64,000 bases of DNA from Epiperipatus broadwayi (taxonomy: Eukaryota > Onychophora > Udeonychophora > Euonychophora > Peripatidae), in NCBI GenBank assembly GCA_028023455.1, contig JAQFVV010006208.1, positions 8,230,963 to 8,294,962 of the forward strand, read 5' to 3'. The notes under the pieces are model-generated. The model did not search any database. It was given only the letters and a program-made list of their open reading frames with translations, and had not been told where the DNA came from. Every line of letters begins with the position of its first letter. Position 1 is the stretch's first letter. Shown here piece after piece: positions 41,701 through 51,845 of the stretch. The position numbers were made by a program, and so were the translations under genes.

Positions 41701-43178
41701 CCAAATGGACAAACATTATTGCTTTCAGCCCATCATTCTATTGATTTCACAATCATATATTTTTAAAAATAAATTTTAAAAAAATCATAAGGAATTTAAA
41801 TTTGTTTCTATTGAAGCCAAAGTAGAGTTTTTTTTATTCAGTCCTATTTATAACTTTTGCCAATGAGCATAACAATAACTTTCATTCACTCTTTAGTCAA
41901 TTCTAGCCAGCAGTCCATAAATAAAAATCTTATTATCAATAAAAAAAAAAGAAGAAATATTTTAGAATTATTATATATGACAAACACTGATGTTTCATAA
42001 CACAAATACCATTATTTCATTCTAACACAAAAACAATTTATAATATATTCTCACTATTCTACAACTAGAAATATATTTTCACATATTTATATCTTTCCAG
42101 TATAATATTATACAAATAAAATAAATATATTTGAGACATTAGACAGTTGTATTATTTATAATTTACTATTGTGAATGCAGTAACAAAAATACATATAATA
42201 ACAAAAGAACAATAATTTTATCCAAACCATATGCTTTATTATTCACATATCCGTTTTAAAATGAATAATGTCAATTCACAATCTTAGACAATACAATTAA
42301 TAATAATAAAAAATTTATACCAATATTATCATTGTCATAGCAACACAGTTCAATGCTTCATAGGTTAACATAGCCATCATCAAAATCAAATAGACCAAAA
42401 AAAATTATGATTGACATTTTACCACATATTGAAACTCATCTCTAACTTCAGTATGTAAACCATATATATAAAATACCTATTTTCTCTGTTGTTTGAGTGA
42501 TTATGGTATGTTTATCCATGAATGTATGTTTGTCCATAAGATTGTCATGTGACAAATTCACAATCAATTAAAAACTACTACATTTGTCCATAAACCTGTC
42601 AAATTCACAATTGAAAAATAAAAAAATAAAAAACTTTAAATTTGTTTTTATAAATAAATAACTATACCTAATTAAAATATAATTTATATTATGAGCATTT
42701 TATGCAAATGAGATAATTCCACTCTTTATATTTAATAATTCGTAATTTTTATTGTGAAGCATATTTTATGTGAACATTGTAATTCCACTATTAATAAGCC
42801 GTAATTTTTGGAGTTGTTCATAACGATGTCAAATTCACATATCGAATATAACAGGTATATTTAAAAACTTTAATTTAACTTTATTAATACCTTGTCATGT
42901 ATGTTCCAAACATTCTTCATTTCAATTTTTCACTTGTGAATTTCTCACATTTATTTATATATGATATTAAAATCATTTATTTAATTAAAGCGACCACTTG
43001 AAAAAAGCTATTACAAATATTATATTTAATACTCTGTAATTTTTTATTACGAATAATATTTTATGTGGAGCAAATAACGCTGTCAAATTCACATGTCAAA
43101 ACAATGGTCTTCCAAAAGGCTGGGTACATCTGGTATTTCAATAAAAAGAAAAAATAAATAAATGGCCTTATTTTTCAG
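41700..43178. other. Low-repeat AT-rich region with recurring AATTCACAAT motif
   Basis: None of the window's repeat families occurs here. The motif TCAAATTCACA(A/T) and relatives recur at about 42270, 42553, 42598, 42828 and 43081. If the exon at 43179 is real this is its upstream intron or flank. Confidence 0.4.
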
Positions 43179-43274
43179 GAGTTCATAAGAAATTTGAATG
43201 CCGGATATGACAGAGTTGGGCATGATTACTTGGATCTCAAGCTCCAATTGCTGCCATTCCACCAACGCACAAAT
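43179..43274 (+). CDS. Candidate internal exon, unidentified host gene
   Basis: 96 bp, phase 0 at both ends, open, reading EFIRNLNAGYDRVG then HDYLDLKLQLLPFHQRTN. The acceptor is TTATTTTTCAG and the donor GTACGTAG. GC is well above the surroundings and residue use is ordinary protein-like (Leu, Asp, Tyr, Arg), unlike the Ile/Asn/Lys-driven random frames. No repeat copy in the window. No partner exon was found with confidence, and I do not recognise the protein. Confidence 0.5.
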
Positions 43275-44914
43275 GTACGTAGGATATATATTTCAATAAA
43301 TATAATATATAGCAACAATAAGAACAATGGTAACATTAACTAATCATTATCATTATTAGCAATTCTGCTTAGAGGTTAATGGTTATACTAATTTCAAGAA
43401 GACAAAAAAACGATACAAAAAATGATCAAAAACTTAAAGGTGAATCTTGCAATGATTATAAAAACAATCTACCAGTCAAAAATATCCACATACATCACAG
43501 AATTGCTGATTAACCTCTTTTATGCTGATTTTTTTATTGGCCGAGTGAGGTAAAAGTCTAAACTTTTAATTGGTCAATTCACAATCTCAACTGTCAATTC
43601 ACAAAGTCAAGTGTCAAAATATATTCATCTTTTAATGTTATATTCACTCTAGTTTCATTTGTAAAAAGTATATTAATAATTTGTCAGGTTATGAAAATGA
43701 ACAAAAGTTTTTTCAAAAATAAATTTTTATTTATAATTAAAAAAATATTCGATATCGGCAAATGTAAAACGAATGCAACGAAAACATTTTGTGACGCCTG
43801 TCATTTCTTTGACAATTTTACGTGCAGAAAAAGTAAATAATTATTGTTAAAGTCTTAACTATTTTTCTAAAATAATTTTATTTTTAGCATATTTTATTAA
43901 AATAATTTATAATTTGTCAAAAAATACTTTTAAAATGGTCTAAAACCTTCGTTTATCATTTTCGAAATAAAACAAAAGAAATCGTAACGCTTAGTTTATT
44001 GACACTCCATTTTCTTTCTTGTCGAAAGGTAACAGCCAATAAGAATCAAGAATAGGCAGCGCTCTTCCTTTGTTAGACCTTTAATGACAGTTTTATTGAT
44101 TTTTTACTTCTAAAATAATTCAAGAGAGGGCAGCATCTTACAAAACGTTTTTTAACCTTTAAAAAGAATGCAAAATCTTAACCGTAGTATTAAAAGTGCC
44201 CGATTTAGAGTGATGTCAAACCATCACATTTTTAGCCATGACTAGCAACAAATGCGTTAATACATTGTTAATGCTGTTTTTAACCTTCCAATGAAAGTAA
44301 TGGATATTTTTTGTGACTTTATAGACTTGTCTCCCCCAAGAAACCCATTTACTCTAATACTGTTAATCTTTTTCACATGCCAAGTCTAAGAGAGATATTC
44401 TTGCAGTAGAAGATTATCACATAACAACAACAGATTATCTTGTTAAGAACAAGCTAATCTAAAAAAAAAACAACATTATTTCATGAGACCCTTTTTTGAC
44501 CCTGCTATTGATGAGATCACACTCCTGAATTTCAAAAATTAGTTTTTGGACACTATTCATGATCAGCATAGAAAAAAATCTAAGTCAAAGAAATTCACCC
44601 ATTAACTATTTCCCTATTCTTTTCAGTTAATTTGAGACAAATATTTATAAAATACTTAATTCTTATTTGGATCACTTTTGCTTACAACATGAAAGGTTTT
44701 CTTTATTCCACTGAATACATAGACTGAATTTACAACTCTGTCTTCGTACTTCAACAAATTTTATATTTGAGAAGACACAAAACAGTTCCATTATTGTGGG
44801 TCATAATGAAAGTATAGTTAATGCAGTATCAACTGAAAACATGGAATAAGAATGAATAACAAAAAATTAAATGAAATAATATATGTAAATACCCCAGTGC
44901 ATATTCAAATACAA
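43275..44914. other. Low-repeat region, no gene recognised
   Basis: AT-rich, with two GC-richer patches near 43780 and 44000-44060 that have no open frame of note. AATTCACAAT-type motifs recur at 43577 and 43596. Would be intron downstream of the exon candidate. Confidence 0.35.
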
Positions 44915-45026
44915 AATGTTCCAATCACTCTTTCAAATATTTTGTTAGCAGCACCCTCTGTGAATAAATACAATTATTCACAGAGGGCGCTGCTAACAAA
45001 ATATTTGGTAGAGTGATTGAAACATT
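44915..45026. mobile_element. Near-perfect palindrome (short E-like MITE)
   Basis: AATGTTCCAATCACTCT...CACCCTCTGTGAATA is followed after a 9-base loop by the inverted ATTCACAGAGGGCGC...AGAGTGATTGAAACATT. Arm mismatches are few. The order CACTCT, CAAAT, CCCTCTxTGAATA resembles the E-family, so it is probably a reduced relative. Confidence 0.75.
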
Positions 45027-45672
45027 ATATATATATAACAAATGTCAAAAAGTAAAATAGTCAACATAATAAATCAAGAATACCAATTCACAATTAACAA
45101 TTTAATTGCAAATTGCTCTACTTAGTTTATATATATATATTGATTATGATTGCAATCATGAAGAGAAAAGACTAACCTTTTTCACAGGCACTTTAAACGT
45201 TTATAATAGCCAAACGATATAGTTTTTTGATGATAGCGGGAACTCTCAAACCTCAACACAAGTTAGAGACTATAAAAATAAGAACAGCCATCTTATCTTT
45301 AACCTAAATTCACATTTATATAGGCTAATCTGAAGCATCTCGATTTGAGAATGTGAAGATGTTACTCCGTTCATTTAAATCCACTATTTTGTGCGCTCAA
45401 TCAATAATTAGAACATGATTACGATTGTGAATTAATTTCTAAAAAATTGGTATATGATTGTGAATTACTTTCACTCCTTTATAGAATAGAAACATCATGG
45501 ACCAGGACTCCAACTTTTTTTTTTTAAATTGTGATATAAAAATTCAATGTACCATTTCCAACATTATCTCATTAGGCATTTCTTCTAATTATGAATATGC
45601 ATCAATGTCTTCTGAATTTAGAAGAAAATGTCCATGAATTTTACTAAAAGTGTCAGATTGTAATTCTATTTA
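45027..45672. other. AT-rich spacer, no gene seen
   Basis: Contains ATAAGAACAGCCATCTTAT at 45283, which is nearly the inverse of the centre of the next element (ATAAGATGGTCGTTCTTAT). Confidence 0.35.
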
Positions 45673-45880
45673 GAAGGTAATAATCCTGTCTCACTTGTGC
45701 TGTACTATAATTAGATCAGCGATCGTTCCAGCCACAAATAAGGATTTAGGGTTGAAAATAAGATGGTCGTTCTTATTTTCTCAAAGTCTTTATCTTGTGG
45801 CTGGAATAAGAGTATCCTTGCATTTAACATCACTGGTTTAATTATAGTACAGTGCAGATGAAGAGGGATTATTACCTTTT
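45673..45880. mobile_element. TIR element (~207 bp)
   Basis: Long terminal inverted repeats: AAGGTAATAATCC...CTGTACTATAATTA at the left and TAATTATAGTACAG...GGATTATTACCTT at the right, with further pairing inside (GTTCCAGCCACAA with TTGTGGCTGGAA). No coding capacity. The target duplication is unclear. Confidence 0.7.
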
Positions 45881-46374
45881 AAATAGAAAAAGAAAATGTC
45901 CGGTGGCTACAGTACAAAAATAATCAAAGGCAAAAGAAATATAGATATCAATTGTCAAGTGAAAATATAAAATCACATACAAGCTGCCATTAGGAACTTA
46001 AAGTAATAAATAATAGTTGATTACATTTAAAGTTGTAAAATTAAAAGCACAAGGCAAATAAAAATTAAAAGTGAGTTTATCGAGATAATTACATAACTCA
46101 TTACTGACATTACATTCTAAATAAATTGTAAGTACTAACCACAAGATAAAAAAAAAATTTAAAAAGAAAAACCGCTTTTTTAAAATCATCAAAATCCTGA
46201 ATAATATTGTCAAATATTCACTACCAATCATTTCAAAATTACAAAGAAAAAAAAAAAATTAAAAAAACCCATTTTCTAAAAAACAATTTTATTTTGAACT
46301 TGATTGTAGGGCAGAGATATTTAATTTTCTTTTTCATTTTATGTCAACACCAAGGGTAAAAAAAAATATTAATT
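45881..46374. other. AT-rich spacer, no gene seen
   Basis: Long A runs; the open frame on the minus strand is compositional only. Confidence 0.35.
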
Positions 46375-46985
46375 TTGTATTTTATTTCATTTGTTTTTAA
46401 TATTATTTTCAATAATAAAAGATTTCTGAACAACATAGATCCTTCCTGTCCAATCTGCCACAGACAGGATGAGACCTTTGAGCACATTATATTATCCTGC
46501 ACAGGCTTCAGGCCAGTGAAGCATATCATAGCCCAAAATTCAGAAATTGATTATTATAAAATCCTCTCCATTAAAGATTGCATTAAGGAGGGAGATTTTC
46601 CCATCACAAGAATTTCGACATTCATTACATATTCCATATGGATCATCCAGTGCAAAATGATATTCAACATCCCACAACCAAATCCCCTTACAATTTTCTT
46701 TAGAACCCTCAGAAAAATCCAAAGTAAAGACAAAATTCTCTCTTCTAAGTTTAGCTATGAGAATACATGAAAACTTTTCAAGATTCCCAGTGAATAAAGT
46801 TTCCTATTCTTCCACGCTATCTGTGCGGTACCATAGAAGTTTTTTTCTCTTCATCTATATTTGACAAGGGCATTAACACTGACAGTTCTAGTTCCCAAAT
46901 AAGAAGCTCCTGCTTACACATGTCCTTACCTGAACATCACTGTTTGTAACCAATCTTTTATTCACTAATAAAGTTTCTTTGAAAA
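46375..46985 (+). pseudogene. C-terminal LINE fragment with zinc-binding RT tail
   Basis: A 131-codon open frame (46375-46770) contains CPICHRQDETFEHIILSC, a CxxC...H...C knuckle in the setting typical of the zinc-binding region after non-LTR reverse transcriptases. It then reads YSIWIIQCKMIFN. It is distinct from the LK knuckle (CKLCKEGIENIRHLL). The 3' untranslated part ends with two AATAAAG signals (near 46795 and 46967) before an A-rich end. Only the 3' end is present, so this is a 5'-truncated insertion of a fourth family. Confidence 0.65.
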
Positions 46986-47017
46986 TAAAACTTAAAATTT
47001 ATGCTTATTTAATCCAT

Positions 47018-47530
47018 ATTGTTATAATAGATTCTACTTAATTTTATATAAAAGAGATAGATGTAGCTAGGTATGCAATGTAGATTGAAATTATAAAATA
47101 GTTCCAAAACAAGGCAGTATACATTTATACAGGTTTATAATTTTTTTCTCTTCCTTGTACATATCACATTATTGTTATAAAAGGTTCTAGTTAATTTTAT
47201 ATAAAAAAGATAGATGTCACTATGTATACAATGTAGATTGAATAAATATGGAAAAAGTGATTATACAGAAAGTGGGTTATTGGTTTTTATGCTGGGTTTG
47301 GGAAAAGATAAGGGGATTTAGATATAAAGGCCATGGAGTTGACAAAGATTATGTTGTGGAAATGGGATGGAGCAGAAAATGAGGAAACTTAGACTGGGGA
47401 AAATAAAGTGGCCAACAGGTTTCTCTGGGCATAGTTGCTGAGAGATTCCCGACTCCATTTAAGAAGAAGTCACAGTGCATCACATAACATTACATGAAAT
47501 TGTAAAATAGCTCCAACACACTGAAAAGGA
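47018..47530 (+). repeat. Tandem duplication, second unit disrupted by a LINE
   Basis: TAATTTTATATAAAAGAGATAG with ATGCAATGTAGATTG, ATTATAAAATAGTTCC occurs intact at about 47028-47110 and again from 47171. There it is interrupted after AATGTAGATTGA and resumes at about 47500 as ATTGTAAAATAGCTCC. The intact unit is a paralogous empty site. Confidence 0.7.
47238..47500 (+). pseudogene. LK LINE 3' end, strongly 5'-truncated
   Basis: Encodes the last part of the LK ORF (YTESGLLVFMLGLGKDK and LWKWDGAEN, frameshifted). Then comes the LK 3' region CAGGTTTCTCTGGGCATAG and the tail GTGCATCACATAACATTACA. It lies within a duplicated host segment. Confidence 0.8.
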
Positions 47531-47810
47531 CAAAAATCAATATTTTCTAAAAAAGACTTTTATGTATTATTATAATATATATGCAATTATTGCTGTTATA
47601 TAAAGATATTTTATATTATAGTGTATGATTTATTTTTTAAAAAATATATGCATAATATAATGCAATATTAATATTTACACATTTATGAAATATATTTTAT
47701 ATCAATTGATAGAAGTAGAGGTTGTGCAGAGAGTGCACCAATAACTAAAACACACTCTTAATTGATAAGTGCAGTAAGAAAAATAAAATCTCTATCCGAA
47801 ATACTCTTAT

Positions 47811-47870
47811 CTCCAGAAAAATTGGTTTTGAGTTTATGACTCACCTCAGTGAGGAGCCAGAATATTCACA
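47811..47870 (-). ncRNA. Hammerhead-like HH2c
   Basis: Minus strand: CTGAGGTGA (family-wide T where A9 is expected), then a stem II region containing GTCATAAAC, AAAA instead of GAAA, and a CCAATTTT remnant of the palindrome. Probably inactive. Confidence 0.45.
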
Positions 47871-47914
47871 TACTCAGTAAGAGAAAATATTTAAAATCTC
47901 TATCCGAAACGCTC

Positions 47915-47975
47915 TTATCCCCAGACCAATTGTTTTCAAGCTTTTGGCTCACCTCAGCGAGGAGCTAGAACATTC
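47915..47975 (-). ncRNA. Hammerhead-like HH2c, palindromic stem III
   Basis: CTGAGGTGAGCC, AAAAGCTT, GAAA, then ACAATTGG (family CCAATTGG) and TC followed by TGGGG. The stem I halves CCTCG and TGGGG can pair. The A9 position is T in all HH2c copies, so activity needs testing. Confidence 0.55.
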
Positions 47976-47991
47976 AGACACTGTCTAAATA

Positions 47992-48052
47992 TGCTAGCTC
48001 CTCACTGAGGTGAGCCATAAGCTCAAAAACAATTGGTTTGGGGATAAGAGTG
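47992..48052 (+). ncRNA. Hammerhead-like HH2c
   Basis: CTCCTCA upstream and TTTGGGG downstream pair. CTGAGGTGAGCC and ATAAGCTC are followed by AAAA instead of GAAA, then ACAATTGG and TT. Confidence 0.5.
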
Positions 48053-48179
48053 TTTCGGTAAGAGATTTTAAATATTTTCTATTACTGCACTTATCAATTA
48101 AGAGCTTGTTTGAGCTATTGGTACGCTCTCTGTATTACATTTTTGTAAATGCAAGCTTATAAAAGCAATATCACATTAT

Positions 48180-48552
48180 ATATGACTTGCTTTATTGATA
48201 ATTATAGAAGTTGTAATTTTGTGATGCAATAATCATTAAATAGTATTAATATAAATTGGATTCCTGCTGGGTTGCAATTTTCTGGAAACAATCAAATGTG
48301 AAGAACAAGTCTATTTTTGCGTGAAACCCTGGATTGAAAAAATAATCTAAACTCTTTGTATTTTGCTTTTGTAAATGCAAGAATTACTATCAAGATACAA
48401 TTTTTAATTACTGCTTTTCGAAATACTAACCTACAGTAATCTTTCTATAAGTATTTTATGAAATTGTTATAAATTCAATGATGAAAGATTATCAAGTAAA
48501 TAAGACAATCAACCCAAAGTGAGAATCAATACTTGAAAAAATGGTAATATAC
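48180..48552. other. AT-rich spacer, no gene seen
   Basis: No ORF, RNA gene or repeat-family member that I can support. Confidence 0.35.
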
Positions 48553-48808
48553 ATAATCACATGATTACCATTTCATATGCTTATACATGCTGTTAATAAC
48601 CTCTCCGTACAGTAGTGCCACCAAGGGAAAATCTTCCTAATCAATGGATGCAGGAGGTTTTGTGCATAAAATTCCTATCTAGTGCCTACTGTTGGGTGAT
48701 TAGGCACTAGATAGGGATTTTATGCGCAAAGTTTCCTCCATCCATTGATTACAAAGGCTTGCACTTGGTGGCACTACTGTATGAGGAGTTTGGTCCTGTT
48801 ATTAATAT
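48553..48808. mobile_element. HH1 element, palindrome without ribozyme
   Basis: Arms TCCGTACAGTAGTGCCACC and GGTGGCACTACTGTATGAGG with mirrored AATCAATGGATGCAGGAGG and CCTCCATCCATTGATTA. They meet at GCCTACTGTTGGGTGATTAGGC, so both ribozyme halves are gone. Confidence 0.75.
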
Positions 48809-49040
48809 ATATAATAATAATAATACAGATTAGTTGAAAGCTTGCCATTTCGAGTGAATCATATAAGTCTACATCATCATTGCGTTCACCAGTCTGCTTT
48901 TGTAATTTGTATATATGCGTTAGATTTATACAAATATAATTAAATTCTTTTATTTTTAAATTTGAATATTTTACGTTTAACTCAGATAATACAATTTCTT
49001 TTACTAATGAATAATTCTGATTATTGCTTTTAACTTTCAT
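48774..49040 (-). other. 88-codon open frame, unassigned
   Basis: The frame reads KEIVLSELNVKYSNLKIKEF and later KLQKQTGERNDDVDLYDSLE. The second part looks protein-like, but there is no motif and no splice support. The C-terminal end runs into an HH1 arm. Confidence 0.2.
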
Positions 49041-49142
49041 TGGTTAAAATATTTATCATTTTAATAGCACAAAATGGTTAAATGTGCAGTCATGTAATCT
49101 TTTAATGGCTTTCTTTTTTTATACTATGTAATCTATAACCTC

Positions 49143-49500
49143 ACATGATCACCATGTCCTATACTTGCTCATAACTGTTATTAAAACAGGCAAAACTCTC
49201 CCTACAGAAGTGCCACTCAGTGCAAGACAGAGTAATCAATGGATGCCAGAAGGCTTGTACATAAAATCCCTATCTAGTGCCCACTCATTCAATATCCCCA
49301 GTATCCTAAGATCTAGGTGCAGTGCCCTCAGATACAAGGCTCCTCACTGACGAAGGCCACAAGCCAGAAACTAGTCTGGGAATATTGGATGAGTAGGCAC
49401 TAGATAGTGATTTTATGCACAAGCCTTCTGGAATCCATTGATTACTCTGGCTTGCACTGAGTGGCACTACTGAATGGAGAGTTTTGCCTGTTTTAATATA
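49143..49500 (+). mobile_element. HH1 element, full arms, one ribozyme
   Basis: Starts TCACATGATCACCATGTCC, followed by AAACAGGCAAAACTCTCC. The left arm runs to AATATCCCCAG, then the HH1 body end (AGATCTAGGTGCAGTGCC), the plus ribozyme and the right arm to GGAGAGTTTTGCCTGTTTT. Confidence 0.8.
49335..49388 (+). ncRNA. Type I hammerhead ribozyme, HH1, intact core
   Basis: CCTCA pairs with TGGGA/TGGG and CAAG with TTGG in stem I. CTGACGA, stem II GGC-CACAA-GCC, GAAA, CTAG, TC. All core positions match. Confidence 0.8.
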
Positions 49501-49562
49501 TAATCTATAAGTTTAAATTAAAGTTATGTTTAATTAATAATTTGATAACTAAATTACTTTAA

Positions 49563-49892
49563 AACAGTAGCAGACGGGTAGTACCATATAGTAATGAATG
49601 GATGCAGAAAGGTTTGTGCATAAAATCCCCATCTAGTGTCTACTCATCCAATATCCCCAGACTAGTTTCTAACTTGTGGCTTTCATCAGTAAGAAGCTTT
49701 GGATTTGAGAGCACTGCATCTAGATCTTACAATATTGGATGAGTAGGCATTAGAAAGGAATTTTGATGTACAAACCTTCTATCATTCATTTATTACTAAG
49801 GCTCACACTGGGTGGCACTACTGTATGGATAGTTTGCTACTGTTTTGACAGGTTGTGTAAGCATAGAAAATAGTGATCATGTGATGTTTTAG
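49563..49892 (-). mobile_element. HH1 element
   Basis: Arms AACAGTAGCAGACGGGTAG and GGATAGTTTGCTACTGTT, end GATCATGTGATG. The left arm holds a minus ribozyme, and the body start ATTTGAGAGCACTGCATC follows it. Confidence 0.75.
49648..49702 (-). ncRNA. Type I hammerhead ribozyme, HH1, with compensated stem II
   Basis: CTGATGA, stem II AGC / GTT (A-T, G-T, C-G), GAAA, CTAG, TC; stem I CCAA/TTGG. Compared with GGC / GCC, the outer pair changed on both sides (G-C to A-T), so the pairing was kept. Confidence 0.8.
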
Positions 49893-50291
49893 TGATCTTA
49901 AATTGCTTTATACTTACTGTATATGTTATTGATTTTAATGTTTTGCAATTTTTTTTTTCAAATCAAAAAATTAAGAATCATAGATATATATAAAAAATTG
50001 TTATGTCTTTCCAATAGCATTAAAGTTAGCCCTACTCTTAAAAAAACGTCTGATTTTCTTTTCTCTTTTTTTATGTCTATCTTATATTGTCTCTTATCAA
50101 AAATGTCAGCCATTTTCATTTAAAAATGGCTTCAGTGTTGTTATCCAATGATCTGAATGGCTTTTATGTATCAAATCTATATTCAAGAAATTTGAGTCAG
50201 AGGAAAGTGGTGTTATTTTGCAAACAAGGTTGGAATTATTTTTGGATGGCCTACTCATCATTAACCCAGATATCCGTCTAATATTAGTCCA

Positions 50292-50530
50292 TAAATAAAT
50301 AAATAGATAAGTGCTAGCCTTGAGTTGGTATTTTACATCTAGTGTCTGAATATCCTAGGGCCTCACTGAGGAGAGCCAATAGTTCAAAACCGGTTTGGGA
50401 ATGGGGATAATTCTAGATATATTTTAAATGCTTTCTCTTGCAGCATTTATCGATAAAGCTTGTATAGAGCTATTAGCATGCTCCTTATTTTATTTTGTAA
50501 TACAAGCTATCAAATTAAGTCGTGATGTAT
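50292..50530 (+). mobile_element. HH2a element, right half
   Basis: Body AAGTGCTAGCCTTGAGTTGG, ribozyme, then CATTTATCGATAAAGCTTG, AGCTATTAGCATGCTCC and AAGTCGTGATGTATGAC. The left arm is missing. Confidence 0.7.
50345..50412 (+). ncRNA. Hammerhead HH2a, core mutated
   Basis: GAATATCC with GGATAATTC, CCTCA with TTGGG. CTGAGGA and CCGG are present, but GAAA reads AAAA (G12 lost). Confidence 0.55.
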
Positions 50531-51544
50531 GACTATTTTATTTACTATTATAGTCCATAAACAGGTTTTAACTAATTTTAGATAAAAGATAAAATTTCCA
50601 ACATATCTTAGTTTGATCAAATAATTACTGATGCACTATCATTATTTTTTTCAATGTAAGTATTGAATTATTTTATAATAATGATGTGTATTAATATTAA
50701 ATTATCTTATCAGAAGCTAAGCAGTAGAATATTTTAATCAAGAGATTTCACTTCATCATTAATTAGTAATAGTCTGAATTGCTTACCATTCTCTAACGTT
50801 ATTTATTTTAGCATCTCAATATCAGTAATATTGTGAGCCTTAACGAATTCTTTTATATCATTAAAATGTATAAAAAGAATTAGGTGACACACAGGAAAAT
50901 CGATGGCAATACTTTATCATTTCTTGGTGCATCTATTCGTAACAATTTAATACAGTATATCATATTTCAAATTATATCCTACACTTTTAAAAAAATCGCT
51001 AAATTTAGAGCTTCAACGTCGTCGTATTCATAAGTAATATATAGACTCATATATCCTTATAATGAATAAATAAAAGCTGTACTAAATAAACTGTTTTCTG
51101 TTAAGCTTATAAATATTCTGACAGATGTACGTTAAAGTGTATAGTTGTGATTTATTGTGTTGAAAAGTGAAGTTATTTTAGGAATGTCTTCCAGATGCAT
51201 ATAAAGTGATAAGATCAATTTTTTTAAAAAGGATTTTTTTCCCTCTCGCTCTCTTTTGCTCCGACCCTCCTTTTGTGAATCGAATTGGACACAGAAGATA
51301 TAATATTTTGAAATATATTACTTCTTTCATTTGAAATTTATTTAATTATGACTCTAAAAATATTATGTTTAATTAAATTACTTTTAAACATCTGAGTCCA
51401 ATCCCAAGTCAATTGAACAAGAGAAATCATTTTTATGTGATTAATATTATTTTTTAAAGAAAAAAATGGGGGTGGGGTGAATTTTTAAGAATACTAAATT
51501 AATTTTTGTACCTTGGTCTTTATCAGTAAACATTTTTTCTTTAT
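50531..51544. other. AT-rich region, no gene recognised
   Basis: A pyrimidine-rich stretch near 51238-51280 (CCCTCTCGCTCTCTTTTGC) is the only compositional feature. I found no exon with convincing borders. Confidence 0.35.
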
Positions 51545-51845
51545 CACGATCATTTTCATCCATTATCCATTCATTGCAGAATAAAGTTTAACCCACTTTT
51601 TCGGATTCCTAGCCTCTCCAACTCACATATGTTTCTTTCAAGATCTTTTATCTCTTGAAATACAATTTAGGTTATCTGTCCATCTGTTATCATTTCTTAT
51701 ACGACCAGCCCAGTTCAGCCTCTTAATCCTTCCAATGATATTCATTCCCCCATGTATTTCGTATTCACTACTTCTAACATATATATCTCTCCACACTTCG
51801 TTAAGTGATCTGAAGTCTCTTGCTGTTCTGTTAAATGTCTAATAT
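51545..51845 (-). pseudogene. RTE 3' end fragment, minus
   Basis: Matches the last ~300 bp of the RTE copies in reverse: CATCCATTATCCATTCATTG, GATCTTTTATCTCTTG, a region encoding NRWQIN-like and ...RLNWAG... sequence with stops, and TGATCTGAAGTCTCTTGC. It lies head-to-head against the 5' end of the next RTE. Confidence 0.7.

Larger units (their letters stand above)
47710..48180. mobile_element. HH2c element with three ribozyme copies
   Basis: Two minus-strand ribozyme blocks in direct tandem (about 110 bp apart) and one inverted plus-strand block. Arms carry GTGCACCAATAACTAAAACAC and, inverted, GAGCTTGTTTGAGCTATTGG. The tandem pair suggests a multimeric RNA template or a local duplication. 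Confidence 0.7.
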
